A stretch of 64,000 bases of DNA from Rhizosaccharibacter radicis (GCA_024508355.1 JAMZEJ010000011.1:62001-126000); one strand, 5' to 3'. Numbered from the stretch's first letter, positions 1 to 9,594 are shown. The notes: a model not told the origin generated them from the letters alone. A program made the numbers and translations.

Positions 1-2471
1 TCAAGGTGGTGAACGGCTCGCCGATCCTGCTGCGCGACGTGGGCTGGGCGCGGGCCGGCGGTCCGCCGCAGCAGAACATGGTGCACGTGGACGGCGCCAA
101 CGGGCTGTTGTTGCCCGTGCTGAAGAACGGGCCGATCTCCACCACCTCCATCATCGACGACATCAAGAGCCGCATCCCGGGGATCAAGGCGGCGGCGCCC
201 AAGGACATCAAGATCCTCACCCTGTTCGACCAGTCGACCTTCGTGACGGAGGCGATCGGCGACGTGGCGCAGGAAGGCCTGATCGCGGCCGGCCTCACCG
301 GGCTGATGATCCTGCTGTTCCTGGGCTCGTGGCGCGCGACGCTGGTGGTGCTGGTGTCGATCCCGCTCGCGGTGCTGACGTCGCTCGCGGTGCTGTACGC
401 GATCGGCGAGACCATGAACGTGATGACCCTGGGCGGGCTGGCGCTGGCGGTGGGCATCCTGGTGGACGACGCCACGGTGGCGATCGAGAACACCTACCGG
501 GTGCTGGAGGAGGGCAAGGGGTTCCGGGAATCCGTGGTGGAAGGGGCGGCCACCATCGCAAAGCCGACCCTGATCTCCACCCTGTCGATCTGCTCGGCCT
601 TCGTGAGCGTGCTGTTCATGGTGGGCGCGCCCAAATACATCTTCACCCCGCAGGCGCTCGCGGTGGTGTTCGCGATGCTGGCCTCCTACCTGCTGTCGCG
701 CACCCTGGTGCCGATCCTGATCGACGTGCTGGTGGGCCCCGAGCACGCGCGCAAGCAGGAGGGCGAGCAGCGGAACGGCGAGCCCGGCCGGCGGCCGGGA
801 CGGCTGAGGAGTTTCTTTTCGCGCTTCCACCAGGGGTTCGAGAAGCGGTTCGAGCGCTTCCACCAGGGTTATCTCGGGTTGCTGCACGCGGTGCTGACCC
901 GCCGGCTGTTGACGGGCGCGGTGGTGGGCGCAGTGGTGATCGTGGCGGCGTGCCTGTTCCCGTTCCTGGGGCGCGATTACTTCCCGGCGATCCAGAGCGG
1001 ACAGCTCACGCTCCATGTGCGCGCCAAGCCGGGCCTCCGCATCGAGGAGGCGGCCAAGGTGTTCCAGCGGGTGGAGGACACCATCCGAGAGCAGGCCGGC
1101 CCGGGCAACGTCACCAGCATCGTCGATAATATCGGCCTGCCTTCGGTGACGTACAACCTCGCCTTCAACGACGGCACCTTCGTCGCCTACAACGACGGGC
1201 AGGTGCTGGTGACGCTCAAGCCCGGCATCAACGGCCTGAAGCTCACCAAGGCGTTGCGCCGGGTGCTTCCCGACCGCTTCCCGGACACGGTGTTCTATTT
1301 CCAGCCGGCCGACATCATCACCCAGATCCTGGATTTCGGCGTGCCGGCCCAGATCGACGTGCAGGTGCATGGGCGTCACATGGAAGAGGACCTGCAGGCC
1401 GGGAAGCGGCTGGAAAACCGGCTGCGGCAGCTCCCCGGACTGGTGGACGTCCATCTCCAGCAGATCACGGACGCGCCCGAACTGTTCACCGAGGTCGATC
1501 GCCAGCGCGCGCTGGAACTCGGTCTGACCGAGCAGGAGATCGTGGACCAGGTGAACATCTCGCTGTCCGGCTCCTTCCAGGTGGCGCCGAACTTCTGGAC
1601 CGATCCCAAGACCGGCATCCCCTGGCAGCTCACGGTGCAGACACCGGAATACAAGATCGACACCTTCGACGCCGTGGCCAACACGCCGATCTACACCAGC
1701 AACAACGGACAGAACGCGCCGCAGCCGATCACCCTGCTGCGCAACGTGGCGAGCTTCCACCGCACCGCCGAGCCATCGGTCCTGACCCACATCAACACCC
1801 AGCCGACCTTCGACGTGTACGCCGCGGTGCAGGACACCGATCTCGGGTCGGCGGAAGCGGCCATCAACTGGGTGGTGGCGGAGGAACAGAAGCACCTGAA
1901 GCCCGGCGACACCATCCAGGTGCGCGGCCAGATCGAGAGCATGGAGTCCGCCTTCTCCCATATCGAGGTCGGGCTGGTGGTGGCGGTGATCGCCGTCTAC
2001 CTGCTGATGGTGCTGAACTATCAGGACTGGGGCGATCCCCTCGTGGTGCTGTGCGCGTTGCCGCTGGTGTTCTGCGGCATCGTGTTCAGCCTGTTCATCA
2101 CCCACACCACCTTCTCCATCGCGTCCCTGATGGGCGCGATCATGAGCGTGGGCGTGGCCTCGGCGAACTCGATCCTGCTGGTGACCTTCGCGCGCGAGCA
2201 TCGTGAGCGCACGGGCGCGTCCGCGCTGGAAGGCGCGCTCGCCGCCGGCGAGGCGCGGCTGCGGCCGGTGCTGATGACCGCCGGCGCGATGGTGGTGGGG
2301 CTCGTGCCGATGGCGCTCGATCTGGGCCAGGGCGGCGAGCAGAACGCGGCGCTGGCCCGCGCGGTGATCGGCGGCATCATCGTGGGCACCTGCTCGACGC
2401 TGTTGTTCGTGCCTTTTCTTTACACGCTGCTGCGACACAAGCCCGTGCGGGCTCCGGAGAACTACCTATGA
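1..2471 (+). CDS. RND efflux transporter permease, 5' end outside window
   Basis: Inner-membrane proton-driven efflux pump subunit of the RND superfamily. The reading frame is open from the first base, so the gene starts upstream. About 820 residues are present, compared with the roughly 1,030-1,060 usual for the family, so the N-terminal fifth is missing. The fourth-helix signature GILVDDATVAIENTYR carries the paired Asp residues of the proton relay. A second hydrophobic block near the C-terminus (MVVGLVPMALDLG and after) matches the RND repeat. Its TGA overlaps the ATG of the adaptor gene by 4 nt, so the two are translated together. Permease before adaptor is the reverse of the common order. 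Substrate cannot be told; an outer-membrane factor may lie upstream. Confidence 0.93.
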   Translation, partial: KVVNGSPILLRDVGWARAGGPPQQNMVHVDGANGLLLPVLKNGPISTTSIIDDIKSRIPGIKAAAPKDIKILTLFDQSTFVTEAIGDVAQEGLIAAGLTGLMILLFLGSWRATLVVLVSIPLAVLTSLAVLYAIGETMNVMTLGGLALAVGILVDDATVAIENTYRVLEEGKGFRESVVEGAATIAKPTLISTLSICSAFVSVLFMVGAPKYIFTPQALAVVFAMLASYLLSRTLVPILIDVLVGPEHARKQEGEQRNGEPGRRPGRLRSFFSRFHQGFEKRFERFHQGYLGLLHAVLTRRLLTGAVVGAVVIVAACLFPFLGRDYFPAIQSGQLTLHVRAKPGLRIEEAAKVFQRVEDTIREQAGPGNVTSIVDNIGLPSVTYNLAFNDGTFVAYNDGQVLVTLKPGINGLKLTKALRRVLPDRFPDTVFYFQPADIITQILDFGVPAQIDVQVHGRHMEEDLQAGKRLENRLRQLPGLVDVHLQQITDAPELFTEVDRQRALELGLTEQEIVDQVNISLSGSFQVAPNFWTDPKTGIPWQLTVQTPEYKIDTFDAVANTPIYTSNNGQNAPQPITLLRNVASFHRTAEPSVLTHINTQPTFDVYAAVQDTDLGSAEAAINWVVAEEQKHLKPGDTIQVRGQIESMESAFSHIEVGLVVAVIAVYLLMVLNYQDWGDPLVVLCALPLVFCGIVFSLFITHTTFSIASLMGAIMSVGVASANSILLVTFAREHRERTGASALEGALAAGEARLRPVLMTAGAMVVGLVPMALDLGQGGEQNAALARAVIGGIIVGTCSTLLFVPFLYTLLRHKPVRAPENYL

Positions 2472-3922
2472 GCGCCGGCGATCGGGATGAGGAACGGGAA
2501 GGCGCCCCTCACCGGGCGCCGGGCGGCGACGGAGACTGGTCGCCGGAGGCCGACCGCGACGAGCACCCGGTCCGGGATGACCGGAAGCCGGGTGACCAGC
2601 ACGACGCGCGAGGCGACGGAAAGAACGGGCAGGAACGTCCCGAGGACGAGCGCGCCCGCCGCCTGGCGCACGACCCGCCCCCGCCGCCGCGGCGGCGCCT
2701 CGCCCTGTTCGTGGGCGTGCCGCTGGCGTTGCTGCTCTGCTGGGGAGCCTTCACCCATTGGCAGCAGCGGTCCGACGCCCGCGAAACGCTGCAACAGCAG
2801 CAGCAGCACGTGCCCGAGGTGCATGTCGCGACCGCGCGGCGCGACGACGGGCTGGACCGAACCCTCCTGCCCGGCCAGACGGCCGCCTTCTTCTCCGCCG
2901 ATCTTTGGGCGCGCGCCACCGGCTATATCGCCGAACGCCGGGTGGATATCGGCAGCCGGGTGAAGAAGGGCGACCTGCTGCTGCGCATCGCGGCACCCGA
3001 TCTCGACCAGCAGCTGGAACAGGCGCGCGCGCAGCTCGGCCAGATGCAGGCAGCACTCACCCAGGCGCAGGCCAGCCTCAACCAAGCCCAGTCCAACAAG
3101 AAGCTGGCCGACGTGAACAGCTGGCGGGCGAGCACCCTGGCGGCGGAAGGGTGGGACACCAAGCAGAACCGCGACACCCAGGCGACCAACCTCGCGGTGA
3201 ACACCAAGAGCGTGTCCTCGGCCCAGGCCGGCATCGGCGTGGCGGTCGCCAACATCCGGGCGCAGCAGGCCACCGTCGACCGCCTCGTGGCGCTCACCGG
3301 CTACGAGCGGGTGCTGGCGCCCTTCGACGGCGTGATCACCCAGCGCGACGTGGATGTGGGCGATCTGGTCACCGCGGACGCCAACACCGGCACCGCCCTG
3401 CTGCATATCGACCAGCAGGACGTGCTGCGCTGCCAGGTCTATGTGCCGCAAAGCCAGTTCGTGGGCATCCATGACGGGCTGGGCGCCACGGTGACGGTGC
3501 CGGAGATGCCCGGGCAGCATTTCCGCGCCACCGTGTCGCGTTCCGCCGTGGCGCTGGCGCAGAACTCGCGCTCCATGCTGGTGGAGGTCGATATCGAGAA
3601 CCGCGAGGGCAAGCTGACGCCGGGCCTGTTCGTGACGGTCGGGTTCGACGTGAGCCGTCCCTCTCCGGTGGTCGTGGTGCCGGATGCCTCGCTGATCTTC
3701 GACCAGACCGGTCTGCACGTGGCGGTGGTCGAGAACGGGCATGCCGTGATGCGCAAGGTCACGGTGGCACGCGATCTGGGCACGGAGGCCGAGCTGCATG
3801 ACGGGCTGCAGGGCGGCGAACAGGTGATCGTCAACCCGCCGACGCTGCTGGCCGACAACGAGTCCGTGCGCGTCGCCACCCCGGAAGGCGGGAACAAGCA
3901 GGACAACAAGCCGAAGAGCTAG
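2468..3922 (+). CDS. RND efflux periplasmic adaptor (membrane fusion protein)
   Basis: HlyD/AcrA-type adaptor linking the RND pump to an outer-membrane channel, 484 aa. After a very acidic and basic cytoplasmic N-terminus of about 75 residues there is one membrane helix (about residues 77-97). Then come a first lipoyl half-motif (about 150-178), a Gln/Ala-rich coiled-coil hairpin (about 178-275), the second lipoyl half (VLAPFDGVITQRDVDVGD) and a beta-barrel domain. The start ATG overlaps the permease stop. The membrane anchor is not a lipobox, because no Cys follows the helix in the right context. The long charged N-terminus is unusual for the family. A strong terminator follows. Confidence 0.92.
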   Translation: MSAGDRDEEREGAPHRAPGGDGDWSPEADRDEHPVRDDRKPGDQHDARGDGKNGQERPEDERARRLAHDPPPPPRRRLALFVGVPLALLLCWGAFTHWQQRSDARETLQQQQQHVPEVHVATARRDDGLDRTLLPGQTAAFFSADLWARATGYIAERRVDIGSRVKKGDLLLRIAAPDLDQQLEQARAQLGQMQAALTQAQASLNQAQSNKKLADVNSWRASTLAAEGWDTKQNRDTQATNLAVNTKSVSSAQAGIGVAVANIRAQQATVDRLVALTGYERVLAPFDGVITQRDVDVGDLVTADANTGTALLHIDQQDVLRCQVYVPQSQFVGIHDGLGATVTVPEMPGQHFRATVSRSAVALAQNSRSMLVEVDIENREGKLTPGLFVTVGFDVSRPSPVVVVPDASLIFDQTGLHVAVVENGHAVMRKVTVARDLGTEAELHDGLQGGEQVIVNPPTLLADNESVRVATPEGGNKQDNKPKS

Positions 3923-4033
3923 ATCGAGGGCGCGCGGGAGAAACGCTCCTCCGCCGCCAGCGGCGGGCGGCCCCGGCTGCCCGATCGCGATGCGCCGTGG
4001 GCCCCTATGGTCGGCGCGATCTCCAGAACGAGG

Positions 4034-4067
4034 ACGGGACCGGCGCCTCTCGGCGCCGGTCCCGTTT
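4034..4067 (+). terminator. Rho-independent terminator after the RND genes
   Basis: Perfect 14-bp GC-rich stem (4034-4047 with 4052-4065), 4-nt loop TCTC, then TTT. It lies between two converging genes and could serve both strands. Confidence 0.8.
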
Positions 4068-4109
4068 CATCGCCGCCGTGCGGGGGGGTCTGCCTCCGCC
4101 GGAAACGGT

Positions 4110-4673
4110 TCAGCCCTTGTGGCCGCGGCTGACCGCCTTGATGCGGCGGACCCGGGCGGGGTGTTCGGACGCGCTCGGTGCGGCGCAGGTCTCGTAGGAG
4201 GCCGGCTGCACGATGTCCTTGGCTTCCGCGTAGGAGCCGAGGTCGGACGCGTTCTCGAGCACCGCGACCTCGTCGAACATGCTGACCCGCTGCTGGCAGA
4301 AGGCGGTGCCGGCCTTCAGGCCCTTCTCGGACTGCACGTTCGCGAGCTGGGTGATGTAGTCGTCGTGGGCCTTCTGGGCGCCGCGGCCGTAGTTGGTCCG
4401 GAAATAGCCGTTCAGCGTGCTTTCCTCGGCGGACAGGTCGCCGCGGAACTTCTCCACGAACGCGTTGTAGCGTTCCTGGGCGTTGCAGGAGAGCGCGGTC
4501 ACCATCAGCTCGCTCTTGAGGCCCTGCACGTCGAAGGCCTGCCGGGCGGAGGAGATCCCGCACTGGCCGGCGGCCATCGCGCCGCTGACGGCCGGACCGA
4601 CGAGAAGGGCGGTGCCGAGGAACCCGGCGGCGGCCAGGCGACCCGAAGCGAGGCGCCCTTTGATGCGAGACAT
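4110..4673 (-). CDS. exported hypothetical protein with four cysteines
   Basis: 187 aa. The start MSRIKGR is chosen because GGAG stands about 8 nt upstream and the residues that follow form a signal peptide with a hydrophobic core ending in AMAAG. The mature part has four Cys (QCG, LSCN, FCQQ, ETC), which could form two disulfides, and is otherwise hydrophilic and mostly helical in character. I do not recognise the family. The open frame continues upstream of this start, but those residues look non-coding (Arg/Pro/Ala shadow). It converges on the RND operon across a terminator. Confidence 0.75.
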   Translation of the reverse strand: MSRIKGRLASGRLAAAGFLGTALLVGPAVSGAMAAGQCGISSARQAFDVQGLKSELMVTALSCNAQERYNAFVEKFRGDLSAEESTLNGYFRTNYGRGAQKAHDDYITQLANVQSEKGLKAGTAFCQQRVSMFDEVAVLENASDLGSYAEAKDIVQPASYETCAAPSASEHPARVRRIKAVSRGHKG

Positions 4674-5155
4674 GCTGTTCTCCAGCTCTGAGGACACGAG
4701 AAGCGTTGGAACCGCGGAACTGAAGCGCGACTCGCCGGCGGCTGCGGCGGGACACGATGAAGTTATGGTTGAAGCTGGGCTGCTAATGCGCGGTTTTGCA
4801 AGCATTATCCCGGCATCAGCGATACGGCGGCGCATGACGCGGGCAACTGTTGCCGTCCTGCATCGCTCGAGATCCTCGCGGCCAGGGGCGGTGGTGGGGT
4901 GGTGAAACGCCGACCTGGCCCTCGAGGCGGGTGGCGCCGGCGCATCCGCAGCTATGCGATCGAGCATTGCGCCGGGGTGTAGAACCGGGGCGGCGGCCGG
5001 GCAAGAGCCGGCCGTTTCCCGCGCCGTCGCGTGCGTCACGCCCTTCCGTCCGGGGGGGATTTGCCGTAGAGCACGGGCCTCGGTGCGGCCCGGGCAGGGG
5101 TGCCCGGTTCGTTTCGGCCGCGGGAAGCGCGCGGTCCTGCTGTGGAGCTGGATGG
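4674..5155. other. 482-bp intergenic region between divergent genes
   Basis: No convincing gene. It must hold the two divergent promoters. A perfect 13-bp inverted repeat GGCAACTGTTGCC lies at 4842-4854, a possible operator. Sequence around 4750-4800 is less GC-rich than the surroundings. Confidence 0.5.
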
Positions 5156-5812
5156 GTGCACGTGCGAGCTGCTTTTCGTTCCGATCTGCTTGTTCCCGGC
5201 CGCGCGCGCCTTGCGGTTTCGCCGCGCCGCTGGCTCGCCCTGTGCGTGCTGGCCGGCGCCGGCGGCCTGTCCGCCTGCGCGCCCAGGCCGGTGCCGGTGG
5301 CCGCGGCGCCCGTGGCGCCCGATCCTTTCGGCTATATCCGCAAATCCGCCGTGTGCACGCCGGGGCCGGTGGTGGCCACCGCCAATGGCGGCCACGTGGC
5401 GACGATGGCGGTGCGGTCCGACGATGGCGAGTGCCAGCTCCCGGTGACGCTCGCCTCGTTCGATCCGCCGGTCGTGGGCAAGAAGAAGCGCGACGAGGCC
5501 CCGGCGCCCGACGTCGCGTTCGCATCCTTCCTGATGCAGACCGCCCCCCTGCACGGCAAGGCGTTCATCTACAACTACAACAACCGCACCCTCATCACGT
5601 ACACGCCCACCACGGCCTATGCCGGTCCGGACAGCTTCACCGTGAGTCTGATCCCGGCCGTCGGCAAGCCGCGCACCCTGCTGCAGGTGAACGCCACGGT
5701 GGACGCGACCGGGGTGACGCCGCCGCCGGCGCCGGTGGCTCCCAAGGCCGCACCGACCACGAGCAGCACCAGCAAGGCCCGCTCCACCAGCCGCAGCCGC
5801 CGCAAGAAGTGA
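5156..5812 (+). CDS. putative lipoprotein with cadherin-like/Ig-like repeat motif
   Basis: 218 aa from a GTG start with GGAG 8 nt upstream. The N-terminus has a basic region, a hydrophobic segment and a lipobox LSAC, so it is probably acylated and anchored in the envelope. The middle contains ITYTPTTAYAGPDSFTV, typical of bacterial cadherin-like/Ig-like tandem domains found in cell-surface proteins. The tail is rich in Pro, Ala, Ser and Lys/Arg, ending SRSRRKK. An earlier start in the same frame is possible but would bury the signal sequence. Function is unknown; a structural envelope role is inferred. Confidence 0.75.
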   Translation: MHVRAAFRSDLLVPGRARLAVSPRRWLALCVLAGAGGLSACAPRPVPVAAAPVAPDPFGYIRKSAVCTPGPVVATANGGHVATMAVRSDDGECQLPVTLASFDPPVVGKKKRDEAPAPDVAFASFLMQTAPLHGKAFIYNYNNRTLITYTPTTAYAGPDSFTVSLIPAVGKPRTLLQVNATVDATGVTPPPAPVAPKAAPTTSSTSKARSTSRSRRKK

Positions 5813-5894
5813 CCGGGGGCCGGGGGCGCGAGCTCCGGGCCGACGCGAGGATGTGCGGCGCACCGCATAGCCTCGCGGGGATGGTCGGAAACAA

Positions 5895-5930
5895 GAAAGG
5901 CCGGGGCGGATTGCCGCCCCGGCCTTTCTC
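5895..5930. terminator. bidirectional terminator hairpin
   Basis: Perfect 15-bp stem GAAAGGCCGGGGCGG (5895-5909) with its complement at 5914-5928 and a 4-nt loop. It lies between the converging lipoprotein gene and cysI, with A-rich and T-rich flanks on either side. Confidence 0.85.
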
Positions 5931-6016
5931 GTTTCCGAGCCTCTTCGTTCCAGGCCGATGCCGGCGAGCCGTCAACGACTTCCGCCGGCGATGCGCCACC
6001 GGCTTCCCGCAACGGG

Positions 6017-7723
6017 TCAGCCGGTGAAGCCGGCGGCGGCGGTCAGGGTCAGCAGGGCGTCGCGTCCGAGCCTGGAACAGAAGTCACCGAAGCCCTCGCC
6101 CTGGCCGCGCTCGCGGGCGAAGGCGTCCACCACGGGCGCGAAGGCGTCGGGCAGCCGCGCTTCCGGCACGCGTTCCAGCAGCTTGAACGACAAGCGGTGC
6201 CCGTCGAAATCGCCGCCGACATAGATGGCGTAGTGCCCGGGCACCCGGCCCACCAGGCCGATATCGCCGGCATAGGACCGGGCGCAGCCGTTGGGGCAGC
6301 CGGTGATGCGCAGGCTGATGCGCTCGTCCTGGAGCCCGTGCCGGCGCAGGATGGACTCGATGCCGGACACGATCGGCTCGCGCACCCGTTCGGCTTCCGT
6401 CAGCGCCAGGCCGCAGGTGGGCAGGGCCGGGCAGGCGAGGGCGAAGCGCGAGAAGGTGGACAGGGCGCTGGCCGGCACCACCCCGTGCGCCGCCAGCAAC
6501 CCGTCCAGTGCCTCGCGATCCTCCGGCCGGACGTTGCTGAGCAGCACGTCCTGCTGGGGCGTCATCACCGGATCGATCCGGAAGCGCCGGACGGCCTCGC
6601 GCAGGGCGGTGCGGAGCCGGACCGTCTCGGTGTCGCCAATGCGCCCGGACGGCACCGGCACGCCCAGCCACCAGAGCCCGTCGCCCTGTTCGTGCCAGCC
6701 GAGCAGTTCGGGGATGTGCAACGGCGCGGTGGGCACGGGCGCGGCGAGCGGGCGGCCGTAATAGGTCGCCAGCGTTTCCGCCACCCAATCGAGGCCGCGA
6801 TCGGCCACCACGTATTTCAGCCGGGCGCGCTTGCGGTCGCCGCGGTCGCCGTGGTCGCGCTGCAGCCGGATCACCGCCTCGGTGATGGCCAGCAGCTCGT
6901 CCGGTCCGACGAAGCAGATCGGCGAGGCCATGCGGGGGAAGGTGCTGGGGCGGTTATGGGTCATGCCCAGCCCGCCACCGACCGCCACGTTGTAGCCCAG
7001 CAGCCGGTCGCCCTCGAACACCGCGACGAAGCCGAGATCGTTGGTGAGCACGTCCGCGCTGTTGTCCTCGGGCACCGCGAGCCCGATCTTGAACTTCCGG
7101 GGCAGGTAGGTGGGGCCGTAGAGCGGCTCGTCCTCCTCCACGCCCACCGGCTCCTCGTCGAGGAAGATCTCGTGATACGCCCGGGAGCGCGGCAGCAGCG
7201 CTTCGGACAGCATCCGCGCGTCGGCACGCAGCCGCTCGTGCTTCGCGTCGCGCCGGGGGGCGGACGTGGTCATGAGGTTGCGCACCACGTCGCCGCACGC
7301 GCACAGCGTGGTCAGCAGGGTGTGGTTCACCGCCGCGATCGCCGGCTTCAGGTCGCCCTTGAGGATGCCGTGGAACTGGATGCCCTGCCGGGTGGTGATG
7401 CGCAGGGTGCCGTTGGCGCGGTCGTCGGCCAGCCGATCCAGCGCCAGATACTGCTCCGCCGTCAGCATGCCGCCGGGCATGCGGACGCGCACCATGAACT
7501 GGTATTCCTTTTCGAGCTTCCGCTGCTTGCGCGCGGTCGCGGTGTCCCGGTCGAACTGCTCGTAGGAGCCGTGGAACTTGAGAAGGTTGTAGGCATCCTC
7601 GCTGACCTGGATGCCGCCTTCCGCCAGCTCCTCCGCCAGCCTGCCGCGCAAGCGCCGGCTTTCCTGTTTCAGCGTCTCGACGCCGGACAGCTTGGGGGGA
7701 GCAGGCACGGACTGGTCGGGCAC
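6017..7723 (-). CDS. cysI: sulfite reductase hemoprotein (NADPH, beta subunit) / nitrite-sulfite reductase
   Basis: 568 aa, the usual size for CysI. It reduces sulfite to sulfide with siroheme and a 4Fe-4S cluster. The cluster and siroheme ligands are visible as CPALPTC (about residues 428-434) and CPNGC (about 474-478), the C-x5-C ... C-x3-C pattern. Both ferredoxin-like half domains are present (for example TTRQGIQFHGILK, and NDLGFVAVFEGDRLLGYN around residue 225). Context with cysK and an Rrf2 regulator supports assimilatory sulfur metabolism rather than nitrite reduction. No flavoprotein cysJ is next to it, so the electron donor is encoded elsewhere or is ferredoxin. Confidence 0.93.
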   Translation of the reverse strand: MPDQSVPAPPKLSGVETLKQESRRLRGRLAEELAEGGIQVSEDAYNLLKFHGSYEQFDRDTATARKQRKLEKEYQFMVRVRMPGGMLTAEQYLALDRLADDRANGTLRITTRQGIQFHGILKGDLKPAIAAVNHTLLTTLCACGDVVRNLMTTSAPRRDAKHERLRADARMLSEALLPRSRAYHEIFLDEEPVGVEEDEPLYGPTYLPRKFKIGLAVPEDNSADVLTNDLGFVAVFEGDRLLGYNVAVGGGLGMTHNRPSTFPRMASPICFVGPDELLAITEAVIRLQRDHGDRGDRKRARLKYVVADRGLDWVAETLATYYGRPLAAPVPTAPLHIPELLGWHEQGDGLWWLGVPVPSGRIGDTETVRLRTALREAVRRFRIDPVMTPQQDVLLSNVRPEDREALDGLLAAHGVVPASALSTFSRFALACPALPTCGLALTEAERVREPIVSGIESILRRHGLQDERISLRITGCPNGCARSYAGDIGLVGRVPGHYAIYVGGDFDGHRLSFKLLERVPEARLPDAFAPVVDAFARERGQGEGFGDFCSRLGRDALLTLTAAAGFTG

Positions 7724-7825
7724 GATGCGGATCCTGGGCGAGACCGAGAGAGCGGCGGCATCCGCGCCGGTATCTGACCGGGCGCGGCAGGCTATGCCGA
7801 TAGGACGCGAGCCCGCGATGGGTCA

Positions 7826-7858
7826 ATCATAACTACATCGATGATCGGTGGTTACGAT
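7826..7858. promoter_or_regulatory. imperfect inverted repeat, candidate operator upstream of cysI
   Basis: ATCATAACTAC (7826-7836) and GTGGTTACGAT (7848-7858) are complementary at 9 of 11 positions around an 11-bp spacer containing ATCGAT. The element is an AT-rich island in otherwise GC-rich DNA, about 100 bp upstream of the cysI start and between it and the Rrf2 gene. Binding by that regulator is inference. Confidence 0.4.
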
Positions 7859-7878
7859 ATGGGCGCGGCCCCGAACCG

Positions 7879-8343
7879 CTATATGGAGAAGCTGATCGGT
7901 TCCGCCAGGGGGCGACGCAGGCCGGCGCCCTCGGCGCGCCGCACGAGGTCCTCGAGGTTGATCTCGCGAAGCTGGGCGCGGAGGGCGCCGTCCACCTGCT
8001 TCCAGGCGGGCTCCACCACCTTCTCGAACAGCTCGCCGCCCGGACCTTCGTCGCCGGGGGTGTCGTCCGCCAGGGCCACCTCCACGATGTCGGACAGCCG
8101 GATGTCGCGACGGGGGCGGCCCAACCGGTATCCGCCGCGCGGGCCGCGGACGCTTTCCAGCAAGGCGGAGCGGGAAAGCGCCTGCAGCAGCGGCTCGATC
8201 CCGCGGCGGGCGAGCCCGGCGCGTTCGGCGATGTCGGCGGCGCTCACGGTGGCCGCCCGGCCGGCATGGAAGGCCACGTCGAGCATGATCAGCACGGCGA
8301 TCAGGCCCCTGTCGCGCCGGAGCAGCATCGTGGGCGGCAGCAT
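7879..8343 (-). CDS. Rrf2-family transcriptional regulator
   Basis: 154 aa. Winged-helix DNA-binding protein of the Rrf2 family: VSAADIAERAGLARRGIEPL is the recognition helix region and RGPRGGYRLGRP is the typical wing. No cysteine follows the chosen start, so the iron-sulfur ligands of IscR/NsrR are absent. That points to a CymR-like or other non-Fe-S member. The start MLPPTMLLRR is chosen because the domain begins right after it and GAGGAG lies about 12 nt upstream; M37 of the longer frame is an alternative. Set between cysI and the divergent cysK, it is probably the local sulfur regulator (inference). Confidence 0.85.
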   Translation of the reverse strand: MLPPTMLLRRDRGLIAVLIMLDVAFHAGRAATVSAADIAERAGLARRGIEPLLQALSRSALLESVRGPRGGYRLGRPRRDIRLSDIVEVALADDTPGDEGPGGELFEKVVEPAWKQVDGALRAQLREINLEDLVRRAEGAGLRRPLAEPISFSI

Positions 8344-8489
8344 CGTGCGGGGTCGCTCCTCGGCAACCGGAACCGCGAACGGTTCCGTCGGCCCCGCCGC
8401 CGGACCATGGGGGTTTTTCGTGCGGCACCTCAGCATAACAGCCGCCGCCGTCCTTATCCACGTCCGATGGTGGTGCTATATGCAGCCTC

Positions 8490-9539
8490 ATGAGCTCCAG
8501 CCATGCCGCCCGTCCTTCCGCCAGACGTGCCGCCGGCGCTGCGCCATCCGCCGGGGCCGGCGTGGCGGACGCGGGAACGGCCGGATTCGCCCGTCCGCGC
8601 GGGCGCATCTATGACAGCGTCGTTGACACCGTGGGCGGCACGCCGCTGGTGCGCCTGCCTCGCTTGTGCCGCGAGGACGGGATCGAGGCCGAGATCCTGT
8701 TGAAGCTGGAGTTCTTCAACCCGCTCGGCTCGGTGAAGGACCGCATCGGCGCCGCCATGATCCTGGACGCCGAGGCGCGGGGCGAGATCACGCCGGGCAG
8801 GACGGTGCTGGTGGAGCCGACCTCGGGCAACACCGGGATCGCGCTGGCCTTCGTGGCGGCGGCCAGGGGCTACCGCCTGATCGTGACCATGCCGGAAGGG
8901 GCCTCGGTGGAGCGCCGCAAGATGCTGCGGCTGATGGATGTGCAGCTGGAGCTGACGCCGGCCCGGCTCGGCATGGCGGGCGCGATCACGCGCGCCCGGG
9001 AAATCATGGCGGAAACGCCGGACGCCTGGATGCCGCGCCAGTTCGACAACCCGTCCAACCCCGACATGCACGCCGCCACCACGGCCGAGGAGATCTGGGC
9101 CGATACCGAGGGGCAGGTCGACATCGTGGTGGCCGGCATCGGCACGGGGGGCACGGTGACGGGGATCGCCCGGGCCTTGAAGCCGCGCCTGCCGGGGCTC
9201 GCGGTGTGGGGGGTCGAGCCGGCCGAGAGCGCCGTGTTGAACGGCGAAGAACCGGGGCCGCACGGCATCCAGGGCATCGGCCCCGGCTTCCGGCCCGGCG
9301 TGCTGGGGATGGAGGAACTCGACGGGGTGCTGACGGTGAGCGAGCGCGAGGCGATCGCCGCCGCCCGGCGTTGCGCACGGATGGAAGGGCTGCCGATCGG
9401 CATCTCGTCCGGGGCCGCGCTGCACGCCGCGCTGTCGCTGGGGGCACGGCCGGAGAACCGGAACAAGCGCATCGTGGCGATCGTGCCGTCCTTCGCCGAA
9501 CGCTATCTGTCGACCTCGCTGTTCGCCGGCCTGACCTGA
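8490..9539 (+). CDS. cysK: cysteine synthase A (O-acetylserine sulfhydrylase)
   Basis: 349 aa PLP enzyme making cysteine from O-acetylserine and sulfide. The PLP lysine is K83 in NPLGSVKDR. The substrate loop PTSGNTGIAL, the phosphate-binding GTGGTVTGIA and the cofactor motif GISSGAAL are all present. There is a non-conserved Ala-rich N-terminal extension of about 40 residues before YDSVVDTVGGTPLVRL, so the true start may be internal, although no Met lies closer to the domain. It is divergent from the Rrf2 gene across 146 bp, so a shared control region is likely. Confidence 0.93.
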   Translation: MSSSHAARPSARRAAGAAPSAGAGVADAGTAGFARPRGRIYDSVVDTVGGTPLVRLPRLCREDGIEAEILLKLEFFNPLGSVKDRIGAAMILDAEARGEITPGRTVLVEPTSGNTGIALAFVAAARGYRLIVTMPEGASVERRKMLRLMDVQLELTPARLGMAGAITRAREIMAETPDAWMPRQFDNPSNPDMHAATTAEEIWADTEGQVDIVVAGIGTGGTVTGIARALKPRLPGLAVWGVEPAESAVLNGEEPGPHGIQGIGPGFRPGVLGMEELDGVLTVSEREAIAAARRCARMEGLPIGISSGAALHAALSLGARPENRNKRIVAIVPSFAERYLSTSLFAGLT

Positions 9540-9564
9540 AGGACCCGACCGGGCGCGCAACTGA

Positions 9565-9594
9565 AAAAAGGGGCGCCCGGAGGCGCCCCTTTCT
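9565..9594. terminator. terminator after cysK
   Basis: Stem AAGGGGCGCC/GGCGCCCCTT around loop CGGA, with an A-run before and a T-rich stretch after. It can act for both cysK and the converging OmpA-like gene. Confidence 0.85.
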
